Source of the DNA: Branchiostoma floridae
Lineage: Eukaryota > Chordata > Leptocardii > Amphioxiformes > Branchiostomatidae
Direction of reading: 5' to 3'
Assembly: GCF_000003815.2 (NCBI RefSeq)
Contig: NC_049990.1
Location: forward strand, 7,072,770 to 7,136,769
DNA: 64,000 nt
A program made the position numbers and the translations under genes. Below the pieces are notes generated by a model. It worked only from the letters and a program-made list of their open reading frames with translations. It did not search any database and was not told the DNA's origin. Positions 46,646-61,600 of the stretch are shown one piece after another; positions within the stretch are counted from its first letter, which is position 1; each line of letters opens with the position of its first letter.

Positions 46646-49600
46646 GTAAGTTATTTTACGTCAGGAATTTTTAAAAGATTGTTAAGAATAGGGAGTCTGC
46701 CATATGCATGATGGTGTACTTACAGCTGTAGGATTGTGGCACATTTTATTCATTACTATTAGGAAATGCCACTTTGTGGTCTTGGAATGGGATGGGCAGA
46801 ATGGCTCTTGAGGTGACCTGTATTCCATACTAGTTGTTTCAATTGCGAACCCAAACATACTGTGAACTGTGCTGCAAAATTTACAAGTACAGTAAAACTA
46901 TGATTAATTTACAGTATTGTTTAAGAAAACATGTCGTACATTAAGAAAAGCTTCAGTTCCTTGTTTGTTTGCTAGTGTTTGTTTGTATATTTACAGTGAG
47001 GACCAGGTGATCTCCGGCAGCGGGTGGGAGACGATCAAGGGTGAGATGGGATCGGCTGAGTCGGTGGTGACGGACGTGAAAGTCGACTCCTCCTCCCTGC
47101 CGCTGGTGACCAATCAGGAGGGAGAGAGCGTGCTCAGGTTCTACTGGATTGACGCATATGAGGATCAGTACAAGCGGCCTGGTATGTACTGTAGATTTGT
47201 GTATTTTTGTAGTGAGTTATTTTTGTGATGAAGTAGAAAAGGAGGTTTTTGCTGTGAGAATATTTTTGTAGCACTGTAGTGATACAGAATAAAGTGTAGA
47301 AAAACTAGATGTCATGGTCTTCCAAGATGTGAATGTCCTTGCTATCTTTGGTATCCAAAGCATGAGATTGCTAGCTACTGTGCATGTAGTGGTGTAACTT
47401 TGCTTGTAATTTAGCAGCATACATGTAGCTCCAGTACATGTACATGTATGTGGGTAGGACTTGGACTACCAAAGAAATTAATTTGGCCCCCTGGCAGTTT
47501 TCTTATATATGGTACTGTAGCAGAACTTCATGTTTACCTCATTTCTTTTCTGTACGGTACTACCATTTTCCAAATGACTGAAACATTGCCCTTCCCCCAG
47601 GTGTTGTGTACATGTTCGGTAAGGTGTGGATAGAGTCAGCACGCGCCCACGTCAGCTGTTGTGTCGTGGTCAGGAACATCGAGAGGTCCATCTTCCTCCT
47701 GCCTCGGGAAACCGTAAGTATCACCTTCAATTTCTGTTATTTACAGTAACAGTTCTTTATAATGGTTTGTTTCCACATTTTTCCTTGCTTATTACACATT
47801 TTTCATTGCTCATTATATATGAAGAAAATACATTATACAATTCATGGCCTGGAGTGGTGATTAATAAATGAATGAAAAATCTTGCACTACTGTTTTCATC
47901 AGGTTAGTAAATTGATAAGCACCAAACTGGGTTGTTACCCACACAAACAGCCGATGCAATTCTTGAAGTATTAACTGTAACAACAAATACACAGATACAC
48001 AATTCCTTCAGTACGGATATACAATGATATTATTCTTTCTGTATTTACAAGTTGTATTGTTGTTTCAGAGGTTGTTCAAGAATGGAGATGACACTGGGGT
48101 ACCAGTCAGCATCATGGACGTTTACCAAGAGTTTGACGAGAAAATTTCCTCAAAACACAAGATTATGAAATTCAACTCCAGGGTAAGACATGATCACAAG
48201 AAACAGATTATCAGGCATTAGAAAAATCACAGATTTACTCATGTTAACCATTACTGTTTGATGAATGGAATTTTTAGACTACTTTAGAAATTGAATTTGT
48301 ATTTTGTAGCTTATAATGTGTAAGTTGACTGTACTTTTTGTTATGTCAGGCTTCATCTTTATTCATTTTCTTCAAAAGAATTTAAGCATTCCAACAATAC
48401 CTTCTGACATGTCTCCACATTTTGTGTTGTACATTTTTGTGTAATGTAAGAGAAATGATTTACTGCGCTAGTGTTTCCCACAAGGAATTGTCAATTGTCC
48501 TTGTCTCAATCTGATTGCATATTTGTATTCGTCTCTCTAGAAAGTGACCAAGCAGTACGCGTTTGAAAAGCTGGACGTTCCAGTGGAGTCTGACTATCTG
48601 GAAGTCCGATATTCTGTGAGTATTGTATTCAGGACTCAGGTTGTTCTTTTTATGGCCAATCATACATGTAGCCACTTTTCCCTTGATGAGTAAGTTAATG
48701 TAGTTCTCTTTTTTGGCCAATCATGTCTGCCCTTCCCATGAGTGGGTAAATGAGGTTCTCTTTTTGGACAATCTCCTGCCAGTTCCGCTGACCTGCCGGA
48801 TCCGTGAAGCGGCCGTTTCCGGTGATGTGCCGGATTGGTCAGCTGACGGATCCGTTGACCTGCCGGATCCAGTCGCCTGCTGGATTTGGTGAAAAAATTC
48901 GGAAACTTGGGAATGTCTTGTGTCCGCTTGACATTTCTAAGACATTTTCGGCCCTACCAGTGAATGCAGTGCTTTTTTTTTTTTCAAAATCACGGCTGCT
49001 TAAAAGCGGGTTAACTTGCTAGTAATTGTGTGTGCTCATCATAGCAGTTGTGCTCACCATAAATTTCTATTATCTGTCCACCACAGAGTGACCTTCCAGC
49101 TCTGCCAGCAGACCTGAAAGGGGAAACCTTCAGCCATGTGTTCGGTACAAATACTTCAAGGTAATGGGGAATTTTGTCATTCTAAAGTAGATAACACATG
49201 TATGTGTATGTTATATTTTATCTAAACAGACTATACAAAAAATCACAAATCTTAAGATTTTTTATGTTGTGAAGTTTGGGTTTTATTCATTCTTGTTCAT
49301 TCTGTGCATTAAGGTGTCAGATTTTTACATTGTTAGGTAAATGTTAACATTGTAATTAATATTGCCCCTACAGCACGGAACTGTTTTTACTGGAGAGGAG
49401 AATCAAAGGCCCCTGTTGGCTGGATATTAAACTACCTCGTAAGTTCATTTTGATATTCCTATTGCTAACAGTTTCAATGACCTGTGGAGGAATATGTTAG
49501 TGAAGCATATTTTCGCTTGAAAATCTACTGTTACATTGGACAAGGTTCAGTGACATATGAACATCTTTCAATCTGTAAAAATCGTGTAGTAAGTCAAGAG

Positions 49601-52600
49601 GACATAAGACATATTGCTGTTCTACATGGAGTTTGCAGATTTGCTAGGCATGCGATTTTCCTGCTACATGTTGTATGTGACGCTGGCTTGATCACTTTAT
49701 GCTGATATTATTAATTCTTTCATATGAAATCAAGAAAGCACAGTATGTGGTACCCAGAATGTTCAATTAACCTGAGTTGAAAGTAACTTCACTTTCTGTA
49801 GTGAACTATCTTGTGTTATATTGGCAGCAAATTATATGGCCGGTAAAATTGCCTAGACATCACTGACAAAAAATACTTTGTGTAACCACACTTTGCCTTA
49901 AGGAAATGGATGTCTGCAGTAATTTCATGACTTAAGTCATCTTCTTTATTCTGCAGAAAAACCGAACCAGCCGATCTCGTGGTGTAAGGTGGAGGCTTTT
50001 GTGACAAAGGCTGCTCACGTGTCAGTCACAGCGGAAACCCTTACTCCGCCACCAATGGTGAGTTCACTGGTGCTTTACTGTGAATCTTAAAATGTTAGCT
50101 GTGGTTTTATTTTTCCAGTGATCCTAAAAAAATAAAGACAGTATTTCAAGTTGTACGGTTATGTTATCTTCACCTGAACTTTTTCACCCTTCGGTGTTGT
50201 AAATGTGTGTGATTGCAATCATGCTAATGGTGATGTGCTGGCAAACAGAGAGAAGCTGGAATACAAAAGATTACTTAACATATCAATTTGTAATTTGACC
50301 TGCTAGTTTAAAAATCAACTAGTAATCTTATTTGCTGACATTTGGATAGTGAGTTTGTGTGTGTGTGTATGTGTGTGTCCTGGTAGGCATCTGAGACATA
50401 AAAAACAATGTACATGTACCTCGATTTAAACAGAAATAGTGATTGCTCATACAATGATGAAGGTTAGACCTCCAGGTAATAAGATATGCCAAAAAGCAGT
50501 TACTCAAGCAAGACAATTTGGGATGTCCAATAGGAAACAAGGTATGACAAAATCAAGCTGAGGACAATTTTGAATTGCAATAGGAAACGAGCTGCTTTTT
50601 GGCAGTGATTGCTCATATATTTACAAATAAAGAAACAAATTTCTTTCTTGCAGGTTGTGATGAGCCTGAGTCTGCAGACCCTCCTGAACCCCAAGACTCA
50701 CCAGAACGAGGTGGTTGCTGTGGCAGCGCTTGTCCACACCCGTTTCCATATCGACAAGGCCCCGCCCAAACCACCCTTCCAGGACAACTTCTGTGGTGAG
50801 GCAGGCAGTGAAAATGAAAATAACTGAAAGTTTAGCTCGAATGAAAAGTCAATTTACCTTTAAGCGGTGCCAGTCCTTCTGAATTTTGTTGACCGTTGGC
50901 GGTTCGCCTTAATTTACCCTTAAGCATCACCCATGCAGACCCTCTTGGTTATGACTAACCAAACCTTCTGACTAAGTTTGTTGCAGGACATACATTTTTT
51001 GTATTTTCCAGTAGGTAGAATTTGAAGATCAAGAAATATAGTATATACTGACCTTTCTTCCTGTCCTTTGCTTTTTCAGCTATCAGCAAACCCAACGATT
51101 GTGTCTTCCCTTATGATTTCAAAGATGCCATCAGAAAGAATGTAGGTTTGCTATTAATTAGAGCTTGTTGTAATATAGTTTTAGTAGAGTCTGACCTAAA
51201 TCATGATTTTACCTTTCCATAATGCAGTTCATCTTTTGAATGAATGAATGAATGAAGACCTTTATTGTACATCTTTGCTTTCTAACAATCTAAGTACAGG
51301 TCAATGTAAATAGCAGGAGCAGCAATAAAATATCCTTTGATTCAAATGTTAGGATATGTTGGTACTTTGGCAACTGTAAATCACTAAATAGTTTTATGTT
51401 TTTTGCAATGAACATGTTTTTAATTACGCAACCATGGTTGTTTCAACTGCAAACTCTCTATTTTTTCAGGTAGCTTCCAACTTTAAGTTACGTGCGCTTT
51501 GATTAATTAGCGGCGAATGCCACTTTATCTTCCCCTTCCATTCAGGGTGCTCGAGTGGAGGTGATGTCCACAGAGCGAGCTCTCCTGGGATACTTCCTGG
51601 CTAAAGTACACAAGCTGGACCCAGACATCATCATAGTATGTATTCACCATGTCATCTTCCAGTCCTATTGGAACTGGCTAGATGGCATTCCTTAAAACAA
51701 TTGTCAATATTTTCGATATTCGTTGTTTCCACCTAGATGTGGGAGCTTTGTGCCATATTTATGAAAAGAATTACTGGTTTACCTGTGCAGTTTTGTTACA
51801 ATTTGCCAGGGATCCCTGCTAAACTCTTTTTGAACAAATCTTTACAAAAAGATTTCAGTTTTTTTCTCATGTCAGCTATCAAAAATCTTAATATTTTGGT
51901 TTTAGTTATTATTGAATGATCTCGAGTTTTTTCTAGGTTGGGGGGGATCAAATTTTTTGGGAAAAATCCATCTTTCCAAAAACAATTTCTTGAAGCATGA
52001 AGACTCTCACGGGGGTATTATGGTCCATAATCTTCTTGGTGTTCTTATTTTTCCCTGCCAGGGCCATGACATCTATGGATTTGACCTGGATGTGCTGCTC
52101 CATCGGATCAACTCCTGTAAAATACCTCACTGGTCCAGGATAGGCAGGCTCAAGAGACAGGTCTTCCCAAAGCTCTCGGTACGTACCAGATTTCTGACAG
52201 TAATATTTCCCATTTGCTATTAAAGTTGACATATTTGTATTTGTATTTGAATAGACTCCTATCAAGTCACACAGAGCAACTATTTTAAGGTTCGATATCT
52301 ACTTTTGAAGGCTAGAGATACATGTATTCCTTTGAATAAAGAAACTGTATCATGGGCAAATTTTAAAGATTTGGGATTCGAATCCCTATCAGGCCCAATG
52401 TTATGCATTTTAGACAAGCTTTTTACATCCGGTCCAATCCCTAGCTACTTCACTCGATGGCAATAAGTCTCTAGCTTCGGTAAAATACGTCCACTTGGAT
52501 AGGATGTAAAGCTAGAGACCCCTTGTTTGAGGAGAGTTAAAAGACATAAAAGAACCTACCACACTTGTGGGTCCATCCCAATAAGTAGTACAGTCAAACC

Positions 52601-55600
52601 TGTCTATAGCGGCCACTCAAGGGACCGGACAAATTTGGCCACTATAGACAGGTGGCCTCTGTATAGAGGTGGCAACTTGTAGATAAAATACCCAAGGGAC
52701 CGACAAAAAGTGGCCACTATGGACAGGTGGCCCCTCTGTAGAGGTGGCCCCTAATACAGGCTTGACTGTAGATGAAACCTTGCAGTCTGGTCTTATGCAT
52801 TGTTGACAGTTTACTGGTTATGCCCAAACAAACTTATCGTGTATTTATTTCCTGGCTCAGTCTGGTGGCGGTAGAAGCAGTTTTGTTGAGAAGAGCGCCG
52901 CGTGCGGCCGGCTGATCTGCGATGTGAAGATCTCGTCCAAGGAGCTGATCCGTCTGAAGAGCTACGACCTGACGGAGCTGACCAAACAGATCCTGCACCA
53001 GGACAGGCAGGTGGTGCCGCAGGAGGAGGTCAAGAACATGTTCAAGTAAGGAGTTAATCCTTTTTCTACAAAGTAGTCAATAATAACATCAACATAGACA
53101 CTAGCAACATACTTAAACCAGCCCAAGGGCGCACCCGGGGTAGCCACAATCACAAATACCAACCCATCTTCGCCCGTTCTGACACATTTTTCGCACGCAC
53201 CATTCCTGAGTGGAACGCCCTGCCTGGCACGGTTGTAAGTGCTCCCAACATTGAGTGCTTCCGTGCCAGGCAGGCGGCCTGCCCGCCCTGACCCGGGAGC
53301 CTCAGCTCTTGTTAAGCTAAAATCAATTCCTCTACTGATTTCAGTACCTCCCAGAAGCTGCTGTACCTGATCGAGACGACGTGGGTGGACGCCAGCCTAA
53401 CCCTGAACATCATGTGTGAGCTGAACGTGCTGCCGCTGGCTCTACAGATCACCAACATCTGCGGAAACCTTCTGGTGGGTTTGCTTGGGGTTTCCATTTT
53501 ATCCTTCTGTTCGCTCCTCTGATCACTTCATAGCAGAACTGTCTAGCACCTGTAACTATATGAATGAATGTTAACGCCATCAATTTACATAATATCTCTC
53601 ATAGTCACAGTCTTTTTCGTCCTAACGGATGTTCTGTTCACTGCCGGTGTGCAAGTATAGGTAACAAGGCCAGCTAGACTTCTGCAGGGCTTTCTGCATG
53701 TTGCAACGCAGAATTCTGTTTTCAAATACAACTCACGCTTCTTCCTTCTTCTGTCAGCCTCTTTTGTCTCCTGGACATTTTCAAGTTTTTCTGCACCTTG
53801 GTGCATCTTGTGCCACCAGGAAGTAGGTTCTCCCAATCAGCTCCAATGCTGAATAATCAAAAATCACACCTGCATACGTCAATGAAGCGATGCTTTGGAT
53901 GCCCCCCTTTCTCGGGGTAACAGAAATTGAAGGTCTGAATACCTGTTTGATTCTAGTTACCATAACCATGCAACTCCAAGCCAGTCAGAGCTCTTGTTTA
54001 TCATGGCTCTAAAAGCTTGGTGTACCTAATTTTAGACTAGGGTGCACCTAGGTATTTGATGCGTGGTGGAGGGTTACGCATGTAAAGATTTTACATGGAT
54101 GTTGTCATGTTGCAGGGTCGCACGTTGATGGGAGGTCGCTCGGAGAGGAACGAATACCTCCTGCTGCACGCCTTCCAGGAGAAAGGCTTCATCGTACCCG
54201 ACAAGACTTACGGAAAGAAGCAAGCAGCCGCACACCCGGTGGGTTTATTTAATGAATGACAATTTCTCATGGTCCTGTGTGGTTCTTTGTCAATTGTTGA
54301 AGATGAATCAGTATGAACTGCCCAGACTTGAACAATATACATGTAGATACGAAAGTCTTGGAATGCTTATTGTAAATCTTGGAAAAGTTTTATTTGCACA
54401 AAATCGTCACACCCAGAACAGTGTAGGTTTTCTTTATTTCCAGGCAGGTTATTGTTATCAAGAAATGTCTGATGTGCACTCCTTGGCCGGCTATACTTCT
54501 TGGCCAACTTTGATACTTTCTATGCCACCAGTATATCTGGCTGAAGATTGGATTTTCTTTCAGAACGTCAAACTCAGCTAATGTCTCCCCCTATCATGGA
54601 ATGAAGTCCCCATGCGTAAATTTTTGTAGTGACAATTGACAATTTGACATTGATTTGATTTTTTAGGCTTAAAAAAGTTTTTCTCACCCCCTCCTAGGTG
54701 GATGTGGATGCAGATGACGACGACCAGGCAAAACCAACCAGCAAGAAGGGCAGGAGGAAGCCGGCTTACGCTGGGGGTCTCGTGTTGGAGCCAAAAAAAG
54801 GTAAAAGCGGAAAGTGCCTTTGCCTGAAGGTGTGTCAATTGATGAAGAGAGGTCTTTTACCTGCATTAACCAGCACAAATAATTGAACTTACCAAACTTT
54901 TGATGACAGAAAGAAAACTTATTGAGAAGCATTAGTTTAGGACTGCATTTTTGGATAAGCATATAATGTTTTGTGCACATTATTTCTCTGTAGGTTTCTA
55001 TGACAAGTACATCCTCCTGCTGGACTTCAACAGTCTGTACCCCTCCATCATTCAGGAGTACAACATCTGTTTCACCACCATCAGTAGGGAGGTGCCTCAA
55101 TCACAGGTACATTCTTGCACAGCACAGGTTTTTTACCTGAAATTTTTTTCTAGAAATATATGATGAGAATTTTAGATGATATGGAGGGTGAAATTACAGT
55201 CAGAGTGAAAAGATGGTAGCTGCAAATACCTGTGGTTTGGCATTGTCAGTAGAAATTTATAAGAATTTAGAGGCTTTGGCAGTATATGAGTCCAATGGTA
55301 AATGGATGTATGCTGAAAGTATTGATGCTACTATTTTGAAGAAAAAAATGTTCATACATGTATTATGAACCTTCATCACATTGCTTAATTAGCCCCATAA
55401 TAAATACAAATTTGCTCTTGAAGGACAAAGGGAGTAAACACTGAAGGAGCCTTCAAATGCCTTTCCAATCTGGTTAAACTTCATGTATTCATGGAACAAC
55501 ATTTAAACATTCTCCACATGTAACAGGGAGGAGATGCTGAGGAGGAACAGCTCCCCAACCTTCCCGACGCTGACCTTGAGCCCGGCGTGTTGCCGACGGA

Positions 55601-58600
55601 GATCCGGAAGCTGGTGGAGCGGAGACGGCAGGTCAAACAGCTGATGAAGCAACCCGACCTGAACCCTGACCTCAAGCTACAGGTCAGTTTGGAGGGTATT
55701 GAAGTGCATGTAGAAGCTAACATCTTAATTGTGAAGATGCAAATTTAAAGTTTTTCACAATAAAGTTCAAAGATAGATATTACCGCTTACTACATTTAGA
55801 CAAGAGGGAAGTAATATTCTTTCCGCAGAGTAGACAAAAGCAAAATTAACGATATTTGGAACTTATCTACATAATTATTTGGAACAAGGGGCTTTAAACA
55901 TACATGTAAATAAGAATGTTTCAAGGAAGTTGTCAGGAACAATCTCGAACTAAAGAGAAGTTGAAATAAAAATCCAGAGTACAAAGATGATGACTTACTA
56001 GTTGAATTGACTAGGATTTGATTACTGTGCTATTTATTGTATCGTACTGCTCTTGATTGTTTTACAAATATCTCTTAATATGTGTTTCCAGTACAACATC
56101 CGCCAGCAGGCCCTGAAGCTGACAGCCAACAGCATGTACGGCTGTCTGGGGTTCACTTACTCCAGGTTCTACGCTAAGCCGCTCGCTGCACTGGTCACCA
56201 GTAAGGGCAGGGAGATCCTACTCAAGACTAAGGACCTGGTGCAGAAGGTACACATTTTTCTAAGGAAGACAAAAAAAAGAACTTTAAGATAATGTTAGTT
56301 ATAATAAGATTATCAATTACCTGTCTTCCATTTTCTGCTATATTCAAATCTGTAATCTTATGGGAGACACTGGGAAAGAGCATCTAGACAAAATTATAAA
56401 GAAATACACAATGAATGAAAAAAAAAGGAAATTCACACACAAAAAAACAGATATTTCATGGAGTTATAGTACAGATCATTAATTTCTTGTGTACTGAGTT
56501 GTCGTGTGTCCTCAGATGAACCTGGATGTGATCTATGGTGACACAGACTCCATCATGATCAACACCAACAGCACCAACTGGGACGACGTCTTCAAACTCG
56601 GCAACAAGGTACAGCAAGAACAGCTAGAACAACTACAGTTTAAACTTATCCCCATTCCTGTTTGCTTGATGCTGGCTTCAAACTGTGGTGCCAATAGCCG
56701 AGTGGTAAGGCTCGCCGATCAAGAAGTCATTGGTATGATTCCTGGCCAGATCTACATGTAGATGTGTCTTTGAGAAAATGGCGGTGACCTAACACAACTT
56801 TTCTCACCAAAGAGTAAGATGAATAATAGTACCTAACTTTGGTTGGGGAAGCACAAGGCAGTGGAAGGGGAGAGATGGCTGTGCCTTCCAATACCGTGCT
56901 CAAGACACATCCCACTGCCCATATAGGTTCAAAAAGGCTATGGGACCTTTACCCTTACCTTTCCTACATGTACAATTGTACATCTATAGAAATGTAATGA
57001 AATAATAACCGTCTTACCCAGGTTAAGAGCGAGGTGAACAAGCTGTACCGACTGCTGGAGTTGGACATTGATGGTGTCTTCAAGTCGATGCTGCTGCTCA
57101 AGAAAAAGAAATACGCTGCTCTCACCATCAGCAAGAACCCTGATGGTCAGTATGAAATTAAACATCTCTTTTCGTTTTCTTGTGTATTGTTTTAAAACGT
57201 GATTTGATATCTTTTGTGCTAAGGGCAGAAATGGAACATATCATTAAAATCCCTTTAGTGTAGAGTTTAGATATTATACAACATGTGTACATTGTTGAAT
57301 ATCATGATTCATGCAATAGTAGAAATTAAATGAATGGATGGATTTTTGTTGGATATGTTGATCATTGAATTCATCATTAAAGTGGAACTCCACTCAATGC
57401 ATGTTCAGCTTATATTATCTTGATTGCTGAGAAAGCTGTAATTCTTGTGTATGAAAGAACTGTTTCCCTGCTGATGTTATCTACTTGTATCTATCTATCA
57501 AACTTAAGTCAGGACTAAGCTAGTACATACTTACACTCCACAGAGCCCTGTCAAGAATGACTTTTTGTTGAAGTGAAGTGTCTGCAATTAAAGAGTAAAA
57601 GTCTAACTGCTGCAATGCACCCGGCCTCTCGGTTCCTACAGACGGAGAACGGACGAAACTCTTTCCTGGTTTGTTCAACAGTAATGCCCAGCAAAATTTA
57701 CTCGACAATGCCCAGCAAAATTTACTCGACAATGCCCAGCAAAATTTACTCGACAATGAGTAATCTTCTGATACAGCTGTGATATGATGTAGTTATGAAA
57801 TTCATATTGTTTGTTCAGGTTCCTTCAGCNNNNNNNNNNNNNNNNNNNNNNNNNNNNNNNNNNNNNNNNNNNNNNNNNNNNNNNNNNNNNNNNNNNNNNN
57901 NNNNNNNNNNNNNNNNNNNNNNNNNNNNNNNNNNNNNNNNNNNNNNNNNNNNNNNNNNNNNNNNNNNNNNNNNNNNNNNNNNNNNNNNNNNNNNNNNNNN
58001 NNNNNNNNNNNNNNNNNNNNNNNNNNNNNNNNNNNNNNNNNNNNNGGCAGCAGATGGTCATCATCATCATGTCTTGTTGCTCACCTCTGGAACCACAGTA
58101 GATGGTAAAATCAGAGACACAAACCACTACAACTAAACACACTTCCAGCTGATAAAAGTGCATTTATCAAGTCTTCTGAATGTTGTCCACTGTTTTCTCT
58201 ACTAGTCTTGACTAAATATGACATGTCTTGCCCTGTTTACATGTAATGCTGGATCCCTTGTAACTCAACTTTCAAAAGTTCAAGAGACAATCCAGTTGTC
58301 TAAGGATAAAATAAACCATTGGCATTTTAATGTTGATTTTAAAATAGAGCTGAAATACTGTTCATTTTTAAATGTTGTATTTTTAAGACCCATTATCTTC
58401 TCATCACACCATGAACTTCATTTTGTTACTACTGTTGTTTCAATATTCCACTTCTAATATTGATGACTTTATGTATTTTGCACATTTTTTCCAGCTATGT
58501 CATTGGACAGATCTTATCTGACCAGCCTCGAGACAAAATCGTGGAGAACATCCACGAGAAACTGACAGAAGTGGGAGAGAAAGTGAAAAGTGGAGATATT

Positions 58601-61600
58601 CCCGTGCAGATGTATGAGATCAACAAGGTCAGTTACTCTGAATGTGTTTTTTGTTAGGACATAGTTTCATGGTACATGTAGAAGGCAGAGGATGTTTTTG
58701 GAGTGTTTTAAGTTCACAGTTGATACAATACTGTACTATAGTTACTGTAGTAATACTACATAGTCATGGAGGGGTTGTGGTGGAGGGATCTCAGTGAAAA
58801 CAGCCAAGAGAAAGCCACCGTGAACATTTAAGATAGACAGTGTATTTAGTAAAGTGGTATGTGAAATGTTGAAAAAGAGAATTTCGAGTGACTGCTATTT
58901 TTTCTCAATTTTACGCCAGATTTAGCAACTTTTAGTTTCTTTTGTTTATTGTTAGGAGAACAGTAGATGGTAGTTAATTGTACATGCATATGTCAGCTGA
59001 TGTGTGAATCGCAATACATAATATTAATGTCGGCTCGATTGTGTTTATCTTCGGTTCCAAACAGGCACTGACGAAGAATCCCCAGGACTACCCTGATAAG
59101 AAGACCCTGCCCCATGTGCAGGTGGCCATGTGGATGAACTCCCACAGTGAGGGGAAGAAAGTTGGTGCAGGAGACACCATCTCCTACATTATCTGTGAGG
59201 TATGTGGAATTCCATGGATACAGATGGCAGAGGTTCATACCTGCACTCGCACAGTGTGACAGGTTGCATGTAGTCTTTTTGGATGCAGACGTAAGGTTGG
59301 ATGTATGAGGAAGCCTGAGGTATTGAACCACTGGACATGTATGTAGATCATACTTATCAAGAAGAGTTGGGGTGACCTGGTATGCTTCATAAAATGTGAA
59401 AAAATGTGAACATATTTGTGACTCTTAAGCTGGCATCTCACTGTCAACAGCCAGAAGATCTCAAAATATTAAATTTGAATACCGGTACTTAGAGTTGAGC
59501 ATGTTTCTCCCTTGAAAAGGATTACATTAAATGGGGCTCAGTGACCTGCGAACACCTATTGATCCCTTGGAATCGTACGTTATCAAGAGGACACGAGCTG
59601 TGTTGCAACTAAAATGTTCTGAAGAGCTTGCAACAGTTTGTCCTGAAGAATATTCTAACAATGAATTTGCCATTACTCTACAGGATGGTTCCAGACTGCC
59701 TGCCACCCAGCGGGCGTACGCAGCAGACAGACTGGCTAAAGACGAAAACCTGAAGATAGGTAGGAATGGACATTGATTACAGATCAGCCCATAGTCTTTA
59801 CAAAACAATGCCTATGCCCTTAATATATGTACATGCAATATGTTACCTCTGGTAAAATAGATAAAACAAACAAACATGCACAAATATGTATGTTTCTTGT
59901 ATCACCCAAGTTACTAGCCCATTGCATGCAGGTCGGATCATCCCTTGGCCATCCAAGGGTCCGAGTATAGTGTTTGAACTTTTTAACAGTGCAGCCCATG
60001 TACAATGTACAATGTACAAAAAAATCTAGAAGAGACACTGTAATTTAGTAAAGACTAGTCTAGAACACTCATACCAAACGTTACCACAGCCCACGTATCA
60101 CATTGATAAATACATAGTTACATGTACGTACAGACTTGTGTATCTATGACATGTACTAAACTTTTTCTTAATAGATTTTAAGTGTTGTTATTTTTTCTTT
60201 CTTTTTTTCTTCCAGACACGCAGTACTACCTGTCCCAACAGGTCCATCCAGTCGTGTCCCGTCTGTGTGACCCCATCGATGGAACAGACGCAGGCATCAT
60301 AGCCGAGTGTCTTGGTCAGGAGATTTATGATATTTAAACTTAACTTTAGATTAGAAAATCAAAGCATCAATTTTTCAAGTATTTTTACGGTTGGATGCTC
60401 TGGCCTTCCTGACACTATCTTTAACTTTTAAAACCATTCACCAATGATTCAGTCTAGATATATCAAGATACTTGAAATAAGATATCTAATGAATTTTTCT
60501 GTTGCCTTAACTAGAGCAGCCTGTTGTACGAAGAATTTAAGAAAAATTTATAGCTAGAGATTGACAAGAGATGATTAGGGGTGCTGTAATCCTTCCTACC
60601 CCTGGTATTCCATCTCTGATACTTATTGGTATTACAATGTTATGGGTTTACATCCTATACATTGGACCCTAGTTTTTCAGTAAGTAACATTTTATTTCCA
60701 AACTGCAGGTCTAGACCCATCTGGTTACAGAAAGGCACAACAGTACCATGACGATGAGAGTGAAGCACTTCTAGGAGGAAACGCAGCAATGACGGATGAG
60801 GAAAAATTCAAAGATGCCGAAAGGTGGAGTCACTTGTACACATTTGTACTTCCTGTTTATGTGGGCGAAGCCACACATTTAGTATTCTCCACAGATATTC
60901 CACCCGACCAATCAAAACTCAGAAAAAATGGAACCTGTAGCATGCAGTCCACGTTTCCAGCTTTTTGATTGGCTAACATTCTGACTGTCTGGTGGATACG
61001 TCAGGGGTAAACCTATCAACGCACAGGTCACAAAATGGCACTCAGCCGAAAAACGTTGAAAATGCAGCAAGTTCAGAGCATCTAATCGGCTAAATAACAA
61101 CATAAAAATGCCCCACAAAAAATATTTTAGTATTCTGTCCAAGTTTTAGTGAAATACCTTCGATTATAAGCGAGAAAAATAGCCAGCGGAAGCTCGCGGG
61201 TTTTTTCAAGCAACGCAATACATTTGTATACCTGTTAAAACGTGCGCTCGTAACATGTTGTAGCACTGGCTCAATGGGATTATTCACGCGTGGTAAACCA
61301 ACGCTCCGGGATCGAATCCGTGGACAGACAATGTTTTTTAATTTTTTTTCTTTTTGCTGCATTTTCGTGAACATGTTGCCTTTCTTGTTGCTTCTTTTCC
61401 TGCGATTTTTGCTTTCTTTTCCCTTCGCCCACATCCTGCATTTTTTTCAAAAATGTTGCCTTTCTAGTTTAACATTTGTCTTTTTGCTTGTATGATTGTA
61501 TAAGATGTATCAATTTTTGTGAAATGCAGTGTTACAGTAGTACCAGACTGAAGCTTTGGAAATGTTTTCCTTGTGTTATAGGTTCAAGTTCAACTGCCCT

